DNA of 10,329 nucleotides. Source: Gemmatimonadales bacterium. GTDB taxonomy: Bacteria > Gemmatimonadota > Gemmatimonadetes > Gemmatimonadales > GWC2-71-9. Location of the stretch: positions 1 through 10,329 of the forward strand of contig JACCSZ010000140.1 of assembly GCA_013812695.1 (NCBI GenBank). Reading direction: 5' to 3'. The translations under genes and the position numbers were made by a program. Under the pieces are notes generated by a model. The model searched no databases, was not told the origin of the DNA, and saw nothing but the letters and a program-made list of their open reading frames with translations. This document shows positions 1-5,800 of the stretch, piece after piece (position 1 is the stretch's first letter; every line of letters begins with the position of its first letter).

Positions 1-1680
1 TTGGGGTACCCCCCCATCCCACTCTGGGAGGAACTCGCCACCCTCGTGACCATCATGCTGCTGGGCCACTGGATCGAGATGCGCTCGATCACGCAGGCCC
101 AAGGGGCGCTGGCGGAATTGGCGAAGCTCCTCCCCGCGGTCGCCGAGCGGATCCGGACCGTGGGACAGCCGGAGCAGGTCGACACGGTTCCGATCGCCGA
201 GCTGGCGGAGGGGGACCGCGTGCTCGTCCGTCCCGGAGGGAGGATTCCGGCGGACGGCGCCGTGCGCGAGGGCCGCAGCACGGTGAACGAGTCCATGATT
301 ACCGGCGAGAGTCGGCCGGTGGCGAAGGGGCCGGGGGACCGCGTGATCGCGGGATCGGTCAACGAGGCCGGGGTCTTGCGAGTCGACGTCACGGGGACAG
401 GAGATCGAACCGCGCTCGCCGGCATCATGCGCCTGGTCGCGGAGGCCCAATCGTCCAAGTCCCGCGCCCAGGCACTGGCCGATCGCGCGGCGTTCTGGCT
501 GACGTTCGTGGCCCTCGGCGCCGGGGCGGTCACGCTGGTGGCGTGGCTGGCTGTCGGAGCGGAGCCGGCCTACGCGGTCGAGCGGCTCGTTACGGTCCTC
601 GTCATCGCCTGCCCGCACGCGCTGGGCCTCGCCGTCCCGCTGGTCATCGCGATTTCCACGACGCTCGGTGCGCGCAGTGGCTTGCTGGTCCGCAACCGCC
701 GAGGGTTGGAAGAGGCGCGCCTGCTGGACACCATTGTCTTCGACAAGACCGGCACCCTGACGCTCGGGGAGCACCGGGTGGTGGGGCAGCGCTCCATCGC
801 TGGCGTGGCGGACGAGGAGGGGCTTCGCCTGGCCGCGTCGCTCGAGCACGACTCCGAACACCCCGTGGCGCGAGCCGTGGTCGCGAGCGCCGCCGAGCGC
901 GGGCTTACCGTTCCTCGGGCCGAGGCGTTTCAGGCAATCCCTGGTTACGGTGTGGAGGGGCGGCTAGGCGACCGCGTCCTGGCCGTCGGTGGCCCCAATC
1001 TCCTGGCGCAGCGCACTGCGACACTACCGCCCGAGCTCGCCCGGTTCACCGACGTGGTGGCGGCGGAGGGGCAAGGGGTCATTTACCTCATCGAGGGCCT
1101 GCGGGTCCTGGCGGCGTTCGCCGTGGCCGACGCCATTCGGCCGGAATCGAAGGCCGCGATCGAGCGGCTCCATGCCCTCAAGATCGAAGTGGCCATGCTG
1201 ACGGGCGACGCGAACGCGGTCGCCGCGGCGGTGGCCCGGCAGCTGAACATCGACACCGTGTTCGCCCAGGTTCCCCCGGAGGGCAAGGCGGACAAGGTCA
1301 AGGAGCTGCAGCGGATGGGGAAGCGCGTCGCCATGGTCGGCGACGGCGTGAACGACGCGCCCGCGTTGGCCCCCGCGGACGTCGGCATCGCGATCGGGGC
1401 GGGCACCGAAGTGGCGGTCGAGGCCGGCGACATCGTGCTCGTCCGGAGCGACCCTCGCGACGTGCCGCGGCTGGTGGCCCTGTCGCGAGCGAGCTATCGC
1501 AAGATGGTGCAGAATCTCTGGTGGGCGGCGGGGTACAACATCGTCGCCATCCCGCTCGCGGCCGGGGTGCTCGCGCCGGTCGGCGTCGTGCTGTCACCGG
1601 CGGCCGGCGCGGTCCTGATGTCGCTCAGCACCGTGATCGTGGCGATCAACGCGCAGCTGCTGAGACGCGCGGACATCTGA
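1..1680 (+). CDS. copB: Copper-type P1B ATPase (CopB-like), 5' end cut by window edge
   Basis: ATP-driven metal exporter of the inner membrane, most likely copper (P1B-3/CopB group). The reading frame is open at base 1, and the first visible residues already lie at a membrane helix (ELATLVTIMLLGHWIEM, residues 11-27), so the N-terminal metal-binding region and first helices are outside the window; the TTG at base 1 is an internal Leu codon. Visible in order: actuator loop TGES (101-104), CPH in the transport helix (204-206), phosphorylation motif DKTGTLT (248-254), nucleotide-binding SEHP (285-288), MLTGD (399-403), hinge GDGVNDAPAL (447-456), and the last helix pair with NLWWAAGYN and MSLSTVIVAINAQLLRR near the C-terminus. 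CPH rather than CPC is known for the CopB/P1B-3 group, which prefers Cu(II) or Cu(I). No frameshift or missing catalytic residue is seen. It converges on the DinB-like gene with a 16-base gap and no evident terminator. Class is certain; exact metal is inferred. Confidence 0.95.
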   Translation: MGYPPIPLWEELATLVTIMLLGHWIEMRSITQAQGALAELAKLLPAVAERIRTVGQPEQVDTVPIAELAEGDRVLVRPGGRIPADGAVREGRSTVNESMITGESRPVAKGPGDRVIAGSVNEAGVLRVDVTGTGDRTALAGIMRLVAEAQSSKSRAQALADRAAFWLTFVALGAGAVTLVAWLAVGAEPAYAVERLVTVLVIACPHALGLAVPLVIAISTTLGARSGLLVRNRRGLEEARLLDTIVFDKTGTLTLGEHRVVGQRSIAGVADEEGLRLAASLEHDSEHPVARAVVASAAERGLTVPRAEAFQAIPGYGVEGRLGDRVLAVGGPNLLAQRTATLPPELARFTDVVAAEGQGVIYLIEGLRVLAAFAVADAIRPESKAAIERLHALKIEVAMLTGDANAVAAAVARQLNIDTVFAQVPPEGKADKVKELQRMGKRVAMVGDGVNDAPALAPADVGIAIGAGTEVAVEAGDIVLVRSDPRDVPRLVALSRASYRKMVQNLWWAAGYNIVAIPLAAGVLAPVGVVLSPAAGAVLMSLSTVIVAINAQLLRRADI

Positions 1681-1696
1681 TTACCGCGATGGCTGC

Positions 1697-2206
1697 CTAC
1701 GCGAACGGGTCCTCGTCCGCCGACGGGCCGTAGATCGCGGGCACCGGCACGTCGAGCAGCCGGAGATAGACGCACAGCTCGCCGCGATGGTGGTACACGT
1801 GCCGCAGCATGATCGACCGGACCAGCTCGATGCGCGGGAGCGAAAAGAGCGGCGTCCCGGCGCGGGTCATCGTCCAGGCGGCTTCCGCGCGCTCGTCGCT
1901 CAGGTGGCGCAGGAATTCCTTCGCCGCCGACAGCGACCGCTCGTGTGCATCAAGCACCTCGGCCTTGCTGCCGGCCTCGAGTCGCGTGAAGTCCGGCGCC
2001 TCGACGCTGTCCATCGCCGCGATCTGGGCAACCCCGGCCGGGGTCGTGGCGATGTGCAGCGCGAGCTGCCCCAGCGACATGGACTTCGGGTGCGGACGCC
2101 AGCCCATCCTATCCTCTGGGAAGCGTTCGAGGACGCGCCGGGTGGAGGCCGCTTCCTGGTCCAGCTCGGCGATCATGGCGTCCGCGAGATGCGTGCTCTC
2201 TTGCAT
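1697..2206 (-). CDS. DinB-superfamily protein (DinB_2-like four-helix bundle)
   Basis: 169-aa cytoplasmic protein with no signal peptide or membrane segment. The length and pattern fit the DinB/YfiT superfamily of four-helix-bundle proteins, in which three His bind a metal. The likely triad is visible: H51 in SLGQLALHIA, H136 and H140 in LRHVYHHRGEL; the H-x3-HRGEL signature near the C-terminus is typical of DinB_2 members. The open frame runs upstream to about 2575, but the ATG at 2206 is chosen because GGAGAAG lies just before it, the family fold begins there, and the extension overlaps decayed DNA. Members include thiol-dependent transferases and damage-inducible proteins, but most have no known reaction; none can be assigned here. 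It stands alone on the minus strand between the copper ATPase and the chromate region, with no visible functional link to either. Confidence 0.88.
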   Translation of the reverse strand: MQESTHLADAMIAELDQEAASTRRVLERFPEDRMGWRPHPKSMSLGQLALHIATTPAGVAQIAAMDSVEAPDFTRLEAGSKAEVLDAHERSLSAAKEFLRHLSDERAEAAWTMTRAGTPLFSLPRIELVRSIMLRHVYHHRGELCVYLRLLDVPVPAIYGPSADEDPFA

Positions 2207-2209
2207 GGT

Positions 2210-2216
2210 CTTCTCC
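2210..2216 (-). promoter_or_regulatory. Ribosome binding site of the DinB-like gene
   Basis: On the minus strand the sequence reads GGAGAAG, three bases before the ATG at 2206-2204 (GGAGAAGACCATG). This purine-rich stretch decides the start of the DinB-like protein in favour of 2206 over the upstream-extended open frame. Confidence 0.6.
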
Positions 2217-2310
2217 AATGGATAGTCCGTCGGTTCTCTCACCGTCGCGTGCCGGTCCGTGCAGCGCCTCGGCGGTGGCGCGATCGGCGGGAAGAAATGA
2301 CTCGATCGCA

Positions 2311-2514
2311 AGCTCCGGCGGCGAACAGCAACGCGTTCCGGCCCCGGAATGGGATCTCGAGCCGCGCGGCCAGGTGGAACAGCACCTGGCGGCTCGGGCG
2401 AGCGCCCGGTCTCGAGAAAAAGCTCCCATGCCGCGCGGGAAAAACATCGGGCCGGCACGCGAGCTGGAGCTGCCTCAGTCCGCAGGGTCATTCCTTGGTG
2501 TTCCCGAGCAGCCG
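2311..2514 (-). pseudogene. Decayed XRE-family HTH regulator (MmyB-like type)
   Basis: No single open frame covers this stretch, but three successive minus-strand frames give consecutive parts of one known protein. Frame one (about 2514-2419) gives RLLGNTKE, a TGA stop (2490-2488), then GLRQLQLACRPDVFPARH, which resembles the XRE-type helix-turn-helix of this family (roughly LLRxWRExRGLSQLxLAxxAxVSARHLSF). A second frame (about 2422-2402) supplies LFLETGR, matching the following SFLETGR. A third frame (2403-2311) gives ARPSRQVLFHLAARLEIPF and then RGRNALLFAAG, matching the end of the HTH domain and the RNALLLAAG stretch of regulators with a C-terminal MmyB-like ligand-binding domain. That C-terminal domain is not recognisable before the DinB start, so the gene is both truncated and frameshifted. 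Family assignment rests on remembered consensus, but the order and spacing of matches are hard to obtain by chance. Confidence 0.72.
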
Positions 2515-2779
2515 GCTGCGGCCGGCCGATCGTCGCCAGGCTGGCAGGGTCGCTCGGGCGGCCCCTGCTCTCCACGCCGGGCCCGGCTCAGTGGCCCGCG
2601 CCCGCCACCCCGGGTCCGGCGCGGACGGTGTCACCTCCTACCCCGACACATCCATGCCATGCCATGCCATGCCGACCGCCTGGACTAGGGCCAGGCGCCC
2701 CGGCACGCCGCCGGCGTCCCCTTTCTCGAAGTCGCCTTCTCGCACCATACGCTCGTAGCGGAGAGCTCCGCCGTGGTGA
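2515..2779. other. Gene-poor spacer between the divergent relics
   Basis: No credible intact gene. Several long frames cross it, but their translations are Arg/Pro/Ala-rich with no recognisable motif, as expected from high-GC DNA. The minus-strand end may contain the lost N-terminal start of the XRE-type relic; the plus-strand end (from about 2710) holds GVPFLEVAFSHH in the same frame as the ChrB-like tail. Apart from these and the CCATG repeat I see nothing here. Confidence 0.5.
2652..2671. repeat. Four tandem copies of CCATG
   Basis: Four perfect head-to-tail copies of the 5-bp unit CCATG, followed by a further CC. It lies between the decayed regulator and the decayed chromate-gene fragments, in DNA without a plausible gene. 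A 5-bp unit would shift frame if it expanded inside a gene; here it looks like replication slippage in non-coding or decaying sequence. Confidence 0.85.
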
Positions 2780-2881
2780 ACACCATCGCGGCCACCGTTG
2801 CCCTTCGGTCTTTGGCCGCTTTTCGCTGTATTCCTCAAGGTCGGCGCGGTACTCTTCGCGAGCGGATACGTGTTGCTCGTC
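2780..2881 (+). pseudogene. Fragment of a second ChrA-type chromate transporter
   Basis: A short plus-strand frame, opened after a TGA at 2777-2779, encodes LWPLFAVFLKVGAVLF then ASGYVLLV. This closely resembles the membrane segment that opens the C-terminal half of common ChrA proteins (LFxxFLKxGAVLFGSGYVLLAFL). The intact ChrA downstream has AFFTYAGAFVFGSG at the equivalent place, so the fragment comes from a different ChrA subtype and is not a copy of the neighbour. After YVLLV the match stops abruptly and the frame reads unrelated sequence to a stop at about 3016. Only some 30 residues survive of a roughly 400-residue protein. The same frame could be translated from TTG at 2798, but nothing suggests a functional product. 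Confidence 0.6.
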
Positions 2882-2883
2882 TC

Positions 2884-2976
2884 GGGCTCGATATCGAGGA
2901 TGACCGTGAGTTGCTGCGGCTCACGGACCGGATCTACGACGGCCTTTACGCCTGGGTCCGGCGTCTGGGGCCCTGA
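2884..2976 (+). pseudogene. Fragment of a ChrB-like chromate resistance protein, C-terminus
   Basis: In the frame adjacent to the ChrA-like fragment, 30 residues up to a TGA stop read GLDIEDDRELLRLTDRIYD followed by GLYAWVRRLGP. The pattern (GL, acidic DD, ELL, then IYD-x2-YAW-x-R) matches my memory of the C-terminal end of the ChrB/chromate-resistance domain, which ends in DDxxLL...YDALYAxCR. The same frame further upstream (about 2710-2796) contains GVPFLEVAFSHH, which may be an earlier part of the same domain (GVPFD...V.lgHH), but the residues in between do not fit. I infer a broken chrB whose middle is lost or replaced by the ChrA-like piece. Family assignment is moderate; loss of function is clear if it is correct. 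Confidence 0.5.
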
Positions 2977-3033
2977 ACGACCGATTGACCCTCTCACCTC
3001 CACCGAACTTTCATAACCGAGGTACGGCACCCA

Positions 3034-4014
3034 ATGCAGGCATTCCTATCAAGTCCCAGGCGGATCGTTCCCGGCCTGCTCGTCCTGCTCGGCGCGTGGA
3101 GTGCCACCGCGTGTGGCCCTTCCAACGACGCCCCATCAGAAGCCCGAGCAGACGCGGGAAAGACCGCAGCCGCGGCGCCACCGGCTTCGGCACGGGCAGA
3201 CTCCACGAAATGGGCGGCAGTCGACGAGGCGCTCGGACGGCAAGGCGAGAGCCTACCGGGCGGCGTTCACAAATTCACCATGCCCAGGACGGATCTGCCG
3301 GTGGTCTCCGGCGGTCTGCGGATCAAACCGGCGTTGGCGCTCGGCTCCTGGCTCGCGTTCATGCCCAAGGGGGCCGGCGCCGTTGCGATGGGCGACCTGG
3401 TGCTCACCGAGCGGGAGTACACCGGGGTCATCGCTCGCCTGCAGCAGGGCGGCGTCGGGCAGACCGCGGTGCACAAGCACCTGCCCGAGCACTCTCCCGC
3501 CGTCTGGTGGACCCACATCCATGCCGAGGGCGACCCTGTCGAGATCGCGCGGACCGTCAAGGCGGCACTCGCGCTGACCGGAACCCCGCCGGAGGGGTCC
3601 GGCGCAGCAACCAGGGAGCTCGCGCTCGACACGGCGGCGATCAGGCGGACATTGGGGCACGGCGGGAAAGTGAACGGCGGCGTCTACCAGGTGAGCATCC
3701 CTCGGGCCGAGATCATCCGGGCGGGCGGCATCGAGCTGCCGGCATCGATGGGCACCGCAACGGCGCTCAACTTCCAGCCGACCGGCCGTGGCAGGGCGGC
3801 GATCAACGGTGATTTCGTCATGACCGCCGCTGAGGTGCAGCCAGTGATCGCGGCGCTGAAAGCCAACGCCATCCAGGTGGTCGCCCTTCACAATCATATG
3901 CTGGACGAAGAGCCACGGCTGTTCTTCATGCATTTCTGGGCCAACGACGACCCCGTGATGCTCGCACGAGGCCTGAGGGCGGCGCTCGACCAGACCAACT
4001 CGACCCTGCCCTAG
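3034..4014 (+). CDS. DUF1259 (LppY/LpqO-family) lipoprotein
   Basis: 326-aa predicted lipoprotein of unknown function. The N-terminus has a basic stretch (PRR), a hydrophobic core (VPGLLVLLGAWSAT) and a lipobox-like ATAC with Cys27 as likely lipid site, then a low-complexity Ala/Pro linker to about residue 55. Two repeats of a DUF1259-type unit follow. Repeat 1 (about 59-185) has WAAVDEALGRQGE, PRTDLPV, ALALGSWLAF, MGDLVLTEREY and HKHLPEHSPAVWWTHIH. Repeat 2 (about 196-323) has SIPRAEI, INGDFVMTAAEV and VALHNHMLDEEPRLFFMHFW. The conserved His-rich stretches (H147, H149, H153, H161, H163; H286, H288, H300) could bind metal or an anion, but this is inference. The start is the ATG after GAGG at 3019-3022, a somewhat long spacing. 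It is followed nine bases later by chrA, implying one transcript and a role linked to chromate or metal stress in the envelope. Confidence 0.88.
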   Translation: MQAFLSSPRRIVPGLLVLLGAWSATACGPSNDAPSEARADAGKTAAAAPPASARADSTKWAAVDEALGRQGESLPGGVHKFTMPRTDLPVVSGGLRIKPALALGSWLAFMPKGAGAVAMGDLVLTEREYTGVIARLQQGGVGQTAVHKHLPEHSPAVWWTHIHAEGDPVEIARTVKAALALTGTPPEGSGAATRELALDTAAIRRTLGHGGKVNGGVYQVSIPRAEIIRAGGIELPASMGTATALNFQPTGRGRAAINGDFVMTAAEVQPVIAALKANAIQVVALHNHMLDEEPRLFFMHFWANDDPVMLARGLRAALDQTNSTLP

Positions 4015-4023
4015 GCGAGTTGG

Positions 4024-5223
4024 ATGCGGACCACGGCGGTTCCCGATGGGGCGGAGGCTCCGGACCCGGCGCCCGGCTATTCGCTGTGGCAACTGATACG
4101 GTACTTCCTGAAACTCGGCACGATCGGCTTCGGTGGTCCGGTCGCGCTGGTCGAGTACATGCATCGGGACCTAGTCGAACAGCGCCACTGGATTGCCGAG
4201 GGGGACTACCGGGATGGCCTAGCGCTGTCGCAGCTCGCGCCGGGGCCGCTGGCCGCGCAACTCGCGATCTACCTCGGGTTCGTGCACTACCGCGTCACCG
4301 GCGCAACGGCGGCTGGCATCGCGTTCGTGCTACCCTCGTTTCTCATGGTGGTCGCGCTCGGCTGGGCCTACGTCCGATACGGCGGGCTCTCGTGGGTGCA
4401 GGCGGTGTTCTACGCCGTGGGTGCCGCCGTCATCGGTATCATCGCATACAGCGCCTTCAAGCTGACCCGCAAGTCGATCGGGCGCTCCCTCCTGCTCTGG
4501 ACGATCTACGCGATAGCCGCGACGGTCACGATCGTCACCGAGTCGGAGGAAGTCTGGCTGTTCCTCGCGGCGGGCGTAGTCGTGTGGCTGGCGAAGGCGC
4601 CGCCGGATGTCCGGAGGCTCCGTGGCGGGGCGGCGGGGTTCCTGCTCACCCCGGCCGGCTTCGGCGCGCCAGGCGTCAGCGGACTCGATCTGGATCTACT
4701 GGGGAGGATCCTCGCCTTCTTCACCTACGCTGGGGCGTTCGTCTTCGGCAGCGGGCTCGCGATCGTGCCCTTCCTCTACGGCGGCGTAGTCAAGGAACAC
4801 GGCTGGCTCACCGACCAGCAATTCCTCGACGCCGTCGCGGTGGCACTCATCACGCCGGGTCCGGTCGTGATCACCACGGGCTTCATCGGCTTCCTGGTGG
4901 CGGGCCTGCCCGGGGCCACGGTCGCGGCGGCGGCAACCTTTCTCCCGGCCTACGTCCTCACGATCATTCCCGCGCCCTACTTCAAGAAATACGGCAAGCA
5001 ACGCGGGGTGGCCGCCTTTGTGGAGGGGGTAACCGCCGCGGCGATCGGTGCCATCGGCGGCGCCGTGGTCGTGTTGGGGCGCCGCTCGGTCGTGGACCTG
5101 CCGACGGGACTGATCGCGGTCGCTACGGTGGTGCTGCTCTGGAGGGCGAAGGTGCCGGAGCCGGTGATCATCGTCGTGGCGGCGATCCTCGGACTGCTGC
5201 TCTACCCAGGCTCTCGCACGTGA
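4024..5223 (+). CDS. chrA: Chromate efflux transporter ChrA (two-domain CHR)
   Basis: 399-aa inner-membrane protein of the CHR family, which exports chromate using the proton-motive force. It is the long form with two homologous halves. The N-terminal half (about 20-190) has FLKLGTIGFGGPVALVEYM, DLVEQRHWI and LALSQLAPGP (66-75). The C-terminal half (about 225-395) has AFVFGSGLAIVPFL, GWLTDQQFLDAVAV and LITPGPVVITTGFIGF (275-290). About ten hydrophobic segments can be seen. The length is as usual and no motif is broken. The ATG at 4024 lies nine bases after the DUF1259 stop codon; the purine-rich AGGCGAG overlapping that stop is a modest ribosome binding site, so translational coupling is likely. 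The variant YAGAFVFGSG in the second half differs from the commoner KVGAVLFGSGYVLL type. No chrB regulator is intact nearby; only a possible relic lies upstream. Confidence 0.95.
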   Translation: MRTTAVPDGAEAPDPAPGYSLWQLIRYFLKLGTIGFGGPVALVEYMHRDLVEQRHWIAEGDYRDGLALSQLAPGPLAAQLAIYLGFVHYRVTGATAAGIAFVLPSFLMVVALGWAYVRYGGLSWVQAVFYAVGAAVIGIIAYSAFKLTRKSIGRSLLLWTIYAIAATVTIVTESEEVWLFLAAGVVVWLAKAPPDVRRLRGGAAGFLLTPAGFGAPGVSGLDLDLLGRILAFFTYAGAFVFGSGLAIVPFLYGGVVKEHGWLTDQQFLDAVAVALITPGPVVITTGFIGFLVAGLPGATVAAAATFLPAYVLTIIPAPYFKKYGKQRGVAAFVEGVTAAAIGAIGGAVVVLGRRSVVDLPTGLIAVATVVLLWRAKVPEPVIIVVAAILGLLLYPGSRT

Positions 5224-5250
5224 GCCCAGCGCGCTGTTGCGCAGCAATGG

Positions 5251-5668
5251 TCACCTCATCGGTCCTCGCTCGAGCGCCACGGAGAGAAGGGAGCCCGGGA
5301 TTGCACGGCCCTCGTCGCTCAAGCCGGATTCAAACTTCAACGGGTTGAGCGTTACTAAGGTGAGTTGGCCCTGGGGAAGCATGACATTGACGGCCCTGCT
5401 GTGGTCGATCCGGTGTCCGATGGGCTGCCCGATCGTGACGCTGGAGCCCGGGATCGCCGAGAACTCGCGCCGGAGCTCGTCGAAGAGCCGCTCCTTGTCC
5501 ACGTCCACCTTGAGCGTGACGTCGATCTCCGCGCGTGAGCGGTGCAATAGGATGCCGATGCGCTGCCCGGCCACCCCCCGTCGCGGCGAGCGCCAGCAGA
5601 ATTACTGAGAGCGATCGGCGCAGGAACTCACGACCATGCCGGCCTGGCGATGGGCGAGCCTCGATCAC
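5251..5668 (-). pseudogene. Chimeric relic: signal peptide start, RND-pump fragment, unknown tail
   Basis: On the minus strand a strong GGAGG precedes a GTG at 5668 by eight bases. From it runs a signal-peptide-like start with Arg residues and RRSLSVILLALAAT. The frame is then lost, but in the next frame an open stretch continues from 5574 to a stop at 5251. The switch falls at a run of six C on the plus strand (5574-5579); removing one base would join both parts into one 138-codon frame. The second part contains EIDVTLKVDVDKERLFDEL and onward to GHRIDH, copied from residues 620-663 of the RND permease, and then a tail (VNVMLPQGQLTLVTLNPL, SGLSDEGRAIPG) that I do not recognise; a VOC-like fragment is one weak possibility. 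I infer the start of an exported protein, perhaps an outer-membrane efflux partner, fused by rearrangement to a piece of the pump gene. A real short exported protein with a sequencing error in the C-run is the alternative. Confidence 0.5.
5400..5533. repeat. 134-bp partial copy of the RND permease gene (copy 1)
   Basis: This stretch matches 6961-7094 base for base with four mismatches by my hand alignment (about 97% identity), in the same orientation and 1561 bases apart. Similarity stops sharply at both ends. On the minus strand the differences are two conservative replacements (A to V, T to S) and two silent changes, with no stop. It is the core of the chimeric relic. Confidence 0.93.
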
Positions 5669-5676
5669 ATCTCGTT

Positions 5677-5681
5677 CCTCC
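5677..5681 (-). promoter_or_regulatory. Strong Shine-Dalgarno of the chimeric relic
   Basis: GGAGG on the minus strand, eight bases before the GTG at 5668. An ATG at 5670-5668 has even better spacing but is followed at once by TGA, so only the GTG opens a frame with a signal-peptide-like product. The site shows that a translated gene once began here, or still does. Confidence 0.5.
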
Positions 5682-5761
5682 AGGGATGGGGCGTGGGACG
5701 CTGCTGTGTGTTGGCGCTGTTCACGAAGCCCTCAGGCTGCGCTTCCCGACGGAGGTCCTCT

Positions 5762-5780
5762 CGGATTCAGGGTGAATCCG
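5762..5780. other. Perfect 7-bp hairpin after the RND permease gene
   Basis: CGGATTC and GAATCCG flank a five-base loop, 21 bases beyond the permease stop codon. On the minus strand no T-run follows, so it is not a standard intrinsic terminator. It could still act in mRNA 3'-end protection or termination, or be chance. Confidence 0.35.
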
Positions 5781-5800
5781 GCAGGATGTCGCCACCACCC

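Noticed and set aside
1..3. TTG at the first base as true start of the ATPase.
   Set aside because: The protein would lack its first membrane helices and N-terminal region; the frame is simply cut by the window edge.
543..1733. 396-codon plus-strand frame overlapping the copper ATPase.
   Set aside because: Low-complexity Arg/Gly/Ala translation and no motif; the ATPase frame is unambiguous.
2207..2575. N-terminal extension of the DinB-like protein by 123 codons.
   Set aside because: The extension has no family match, overlaps the decayed regulator, and a ribosome binding site sits right before the ATG at 2206.
2985..3017. TTGACC and CATAAC as a sigma-70-type promoter for the DUF1259-chrA operon.
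   Set aside because: The spacing is 21 bases, too long, and the -10 match is only four of six; such matches arise by chance.
2638..3030. 130-codon minus-strand frame over the chr relics.
   Set aside because: No recognisable family; the plus strand carries the ChrA- and ChrB-like residues.
4020..5348. 442-codon plus-strand frame overlapping chrA.
   Set aside because: Arg/Gly-rich shadow in another frame; chrA in the adjacent frame has full family motifs.
5762..5780. Hairpin as an intrinsic terminator for the adaptor-permease operon.
   Set aside because: There is no T-run after the stem on the minus strand; kept only as a hairpin.
5224..5800. An insertion sequence or transposase relic as cause of the rearrangement near 5400.
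   Set aside because: I found no terminal inverted repeats, target-site duplication or transposase-like residues around the duplicated segment.
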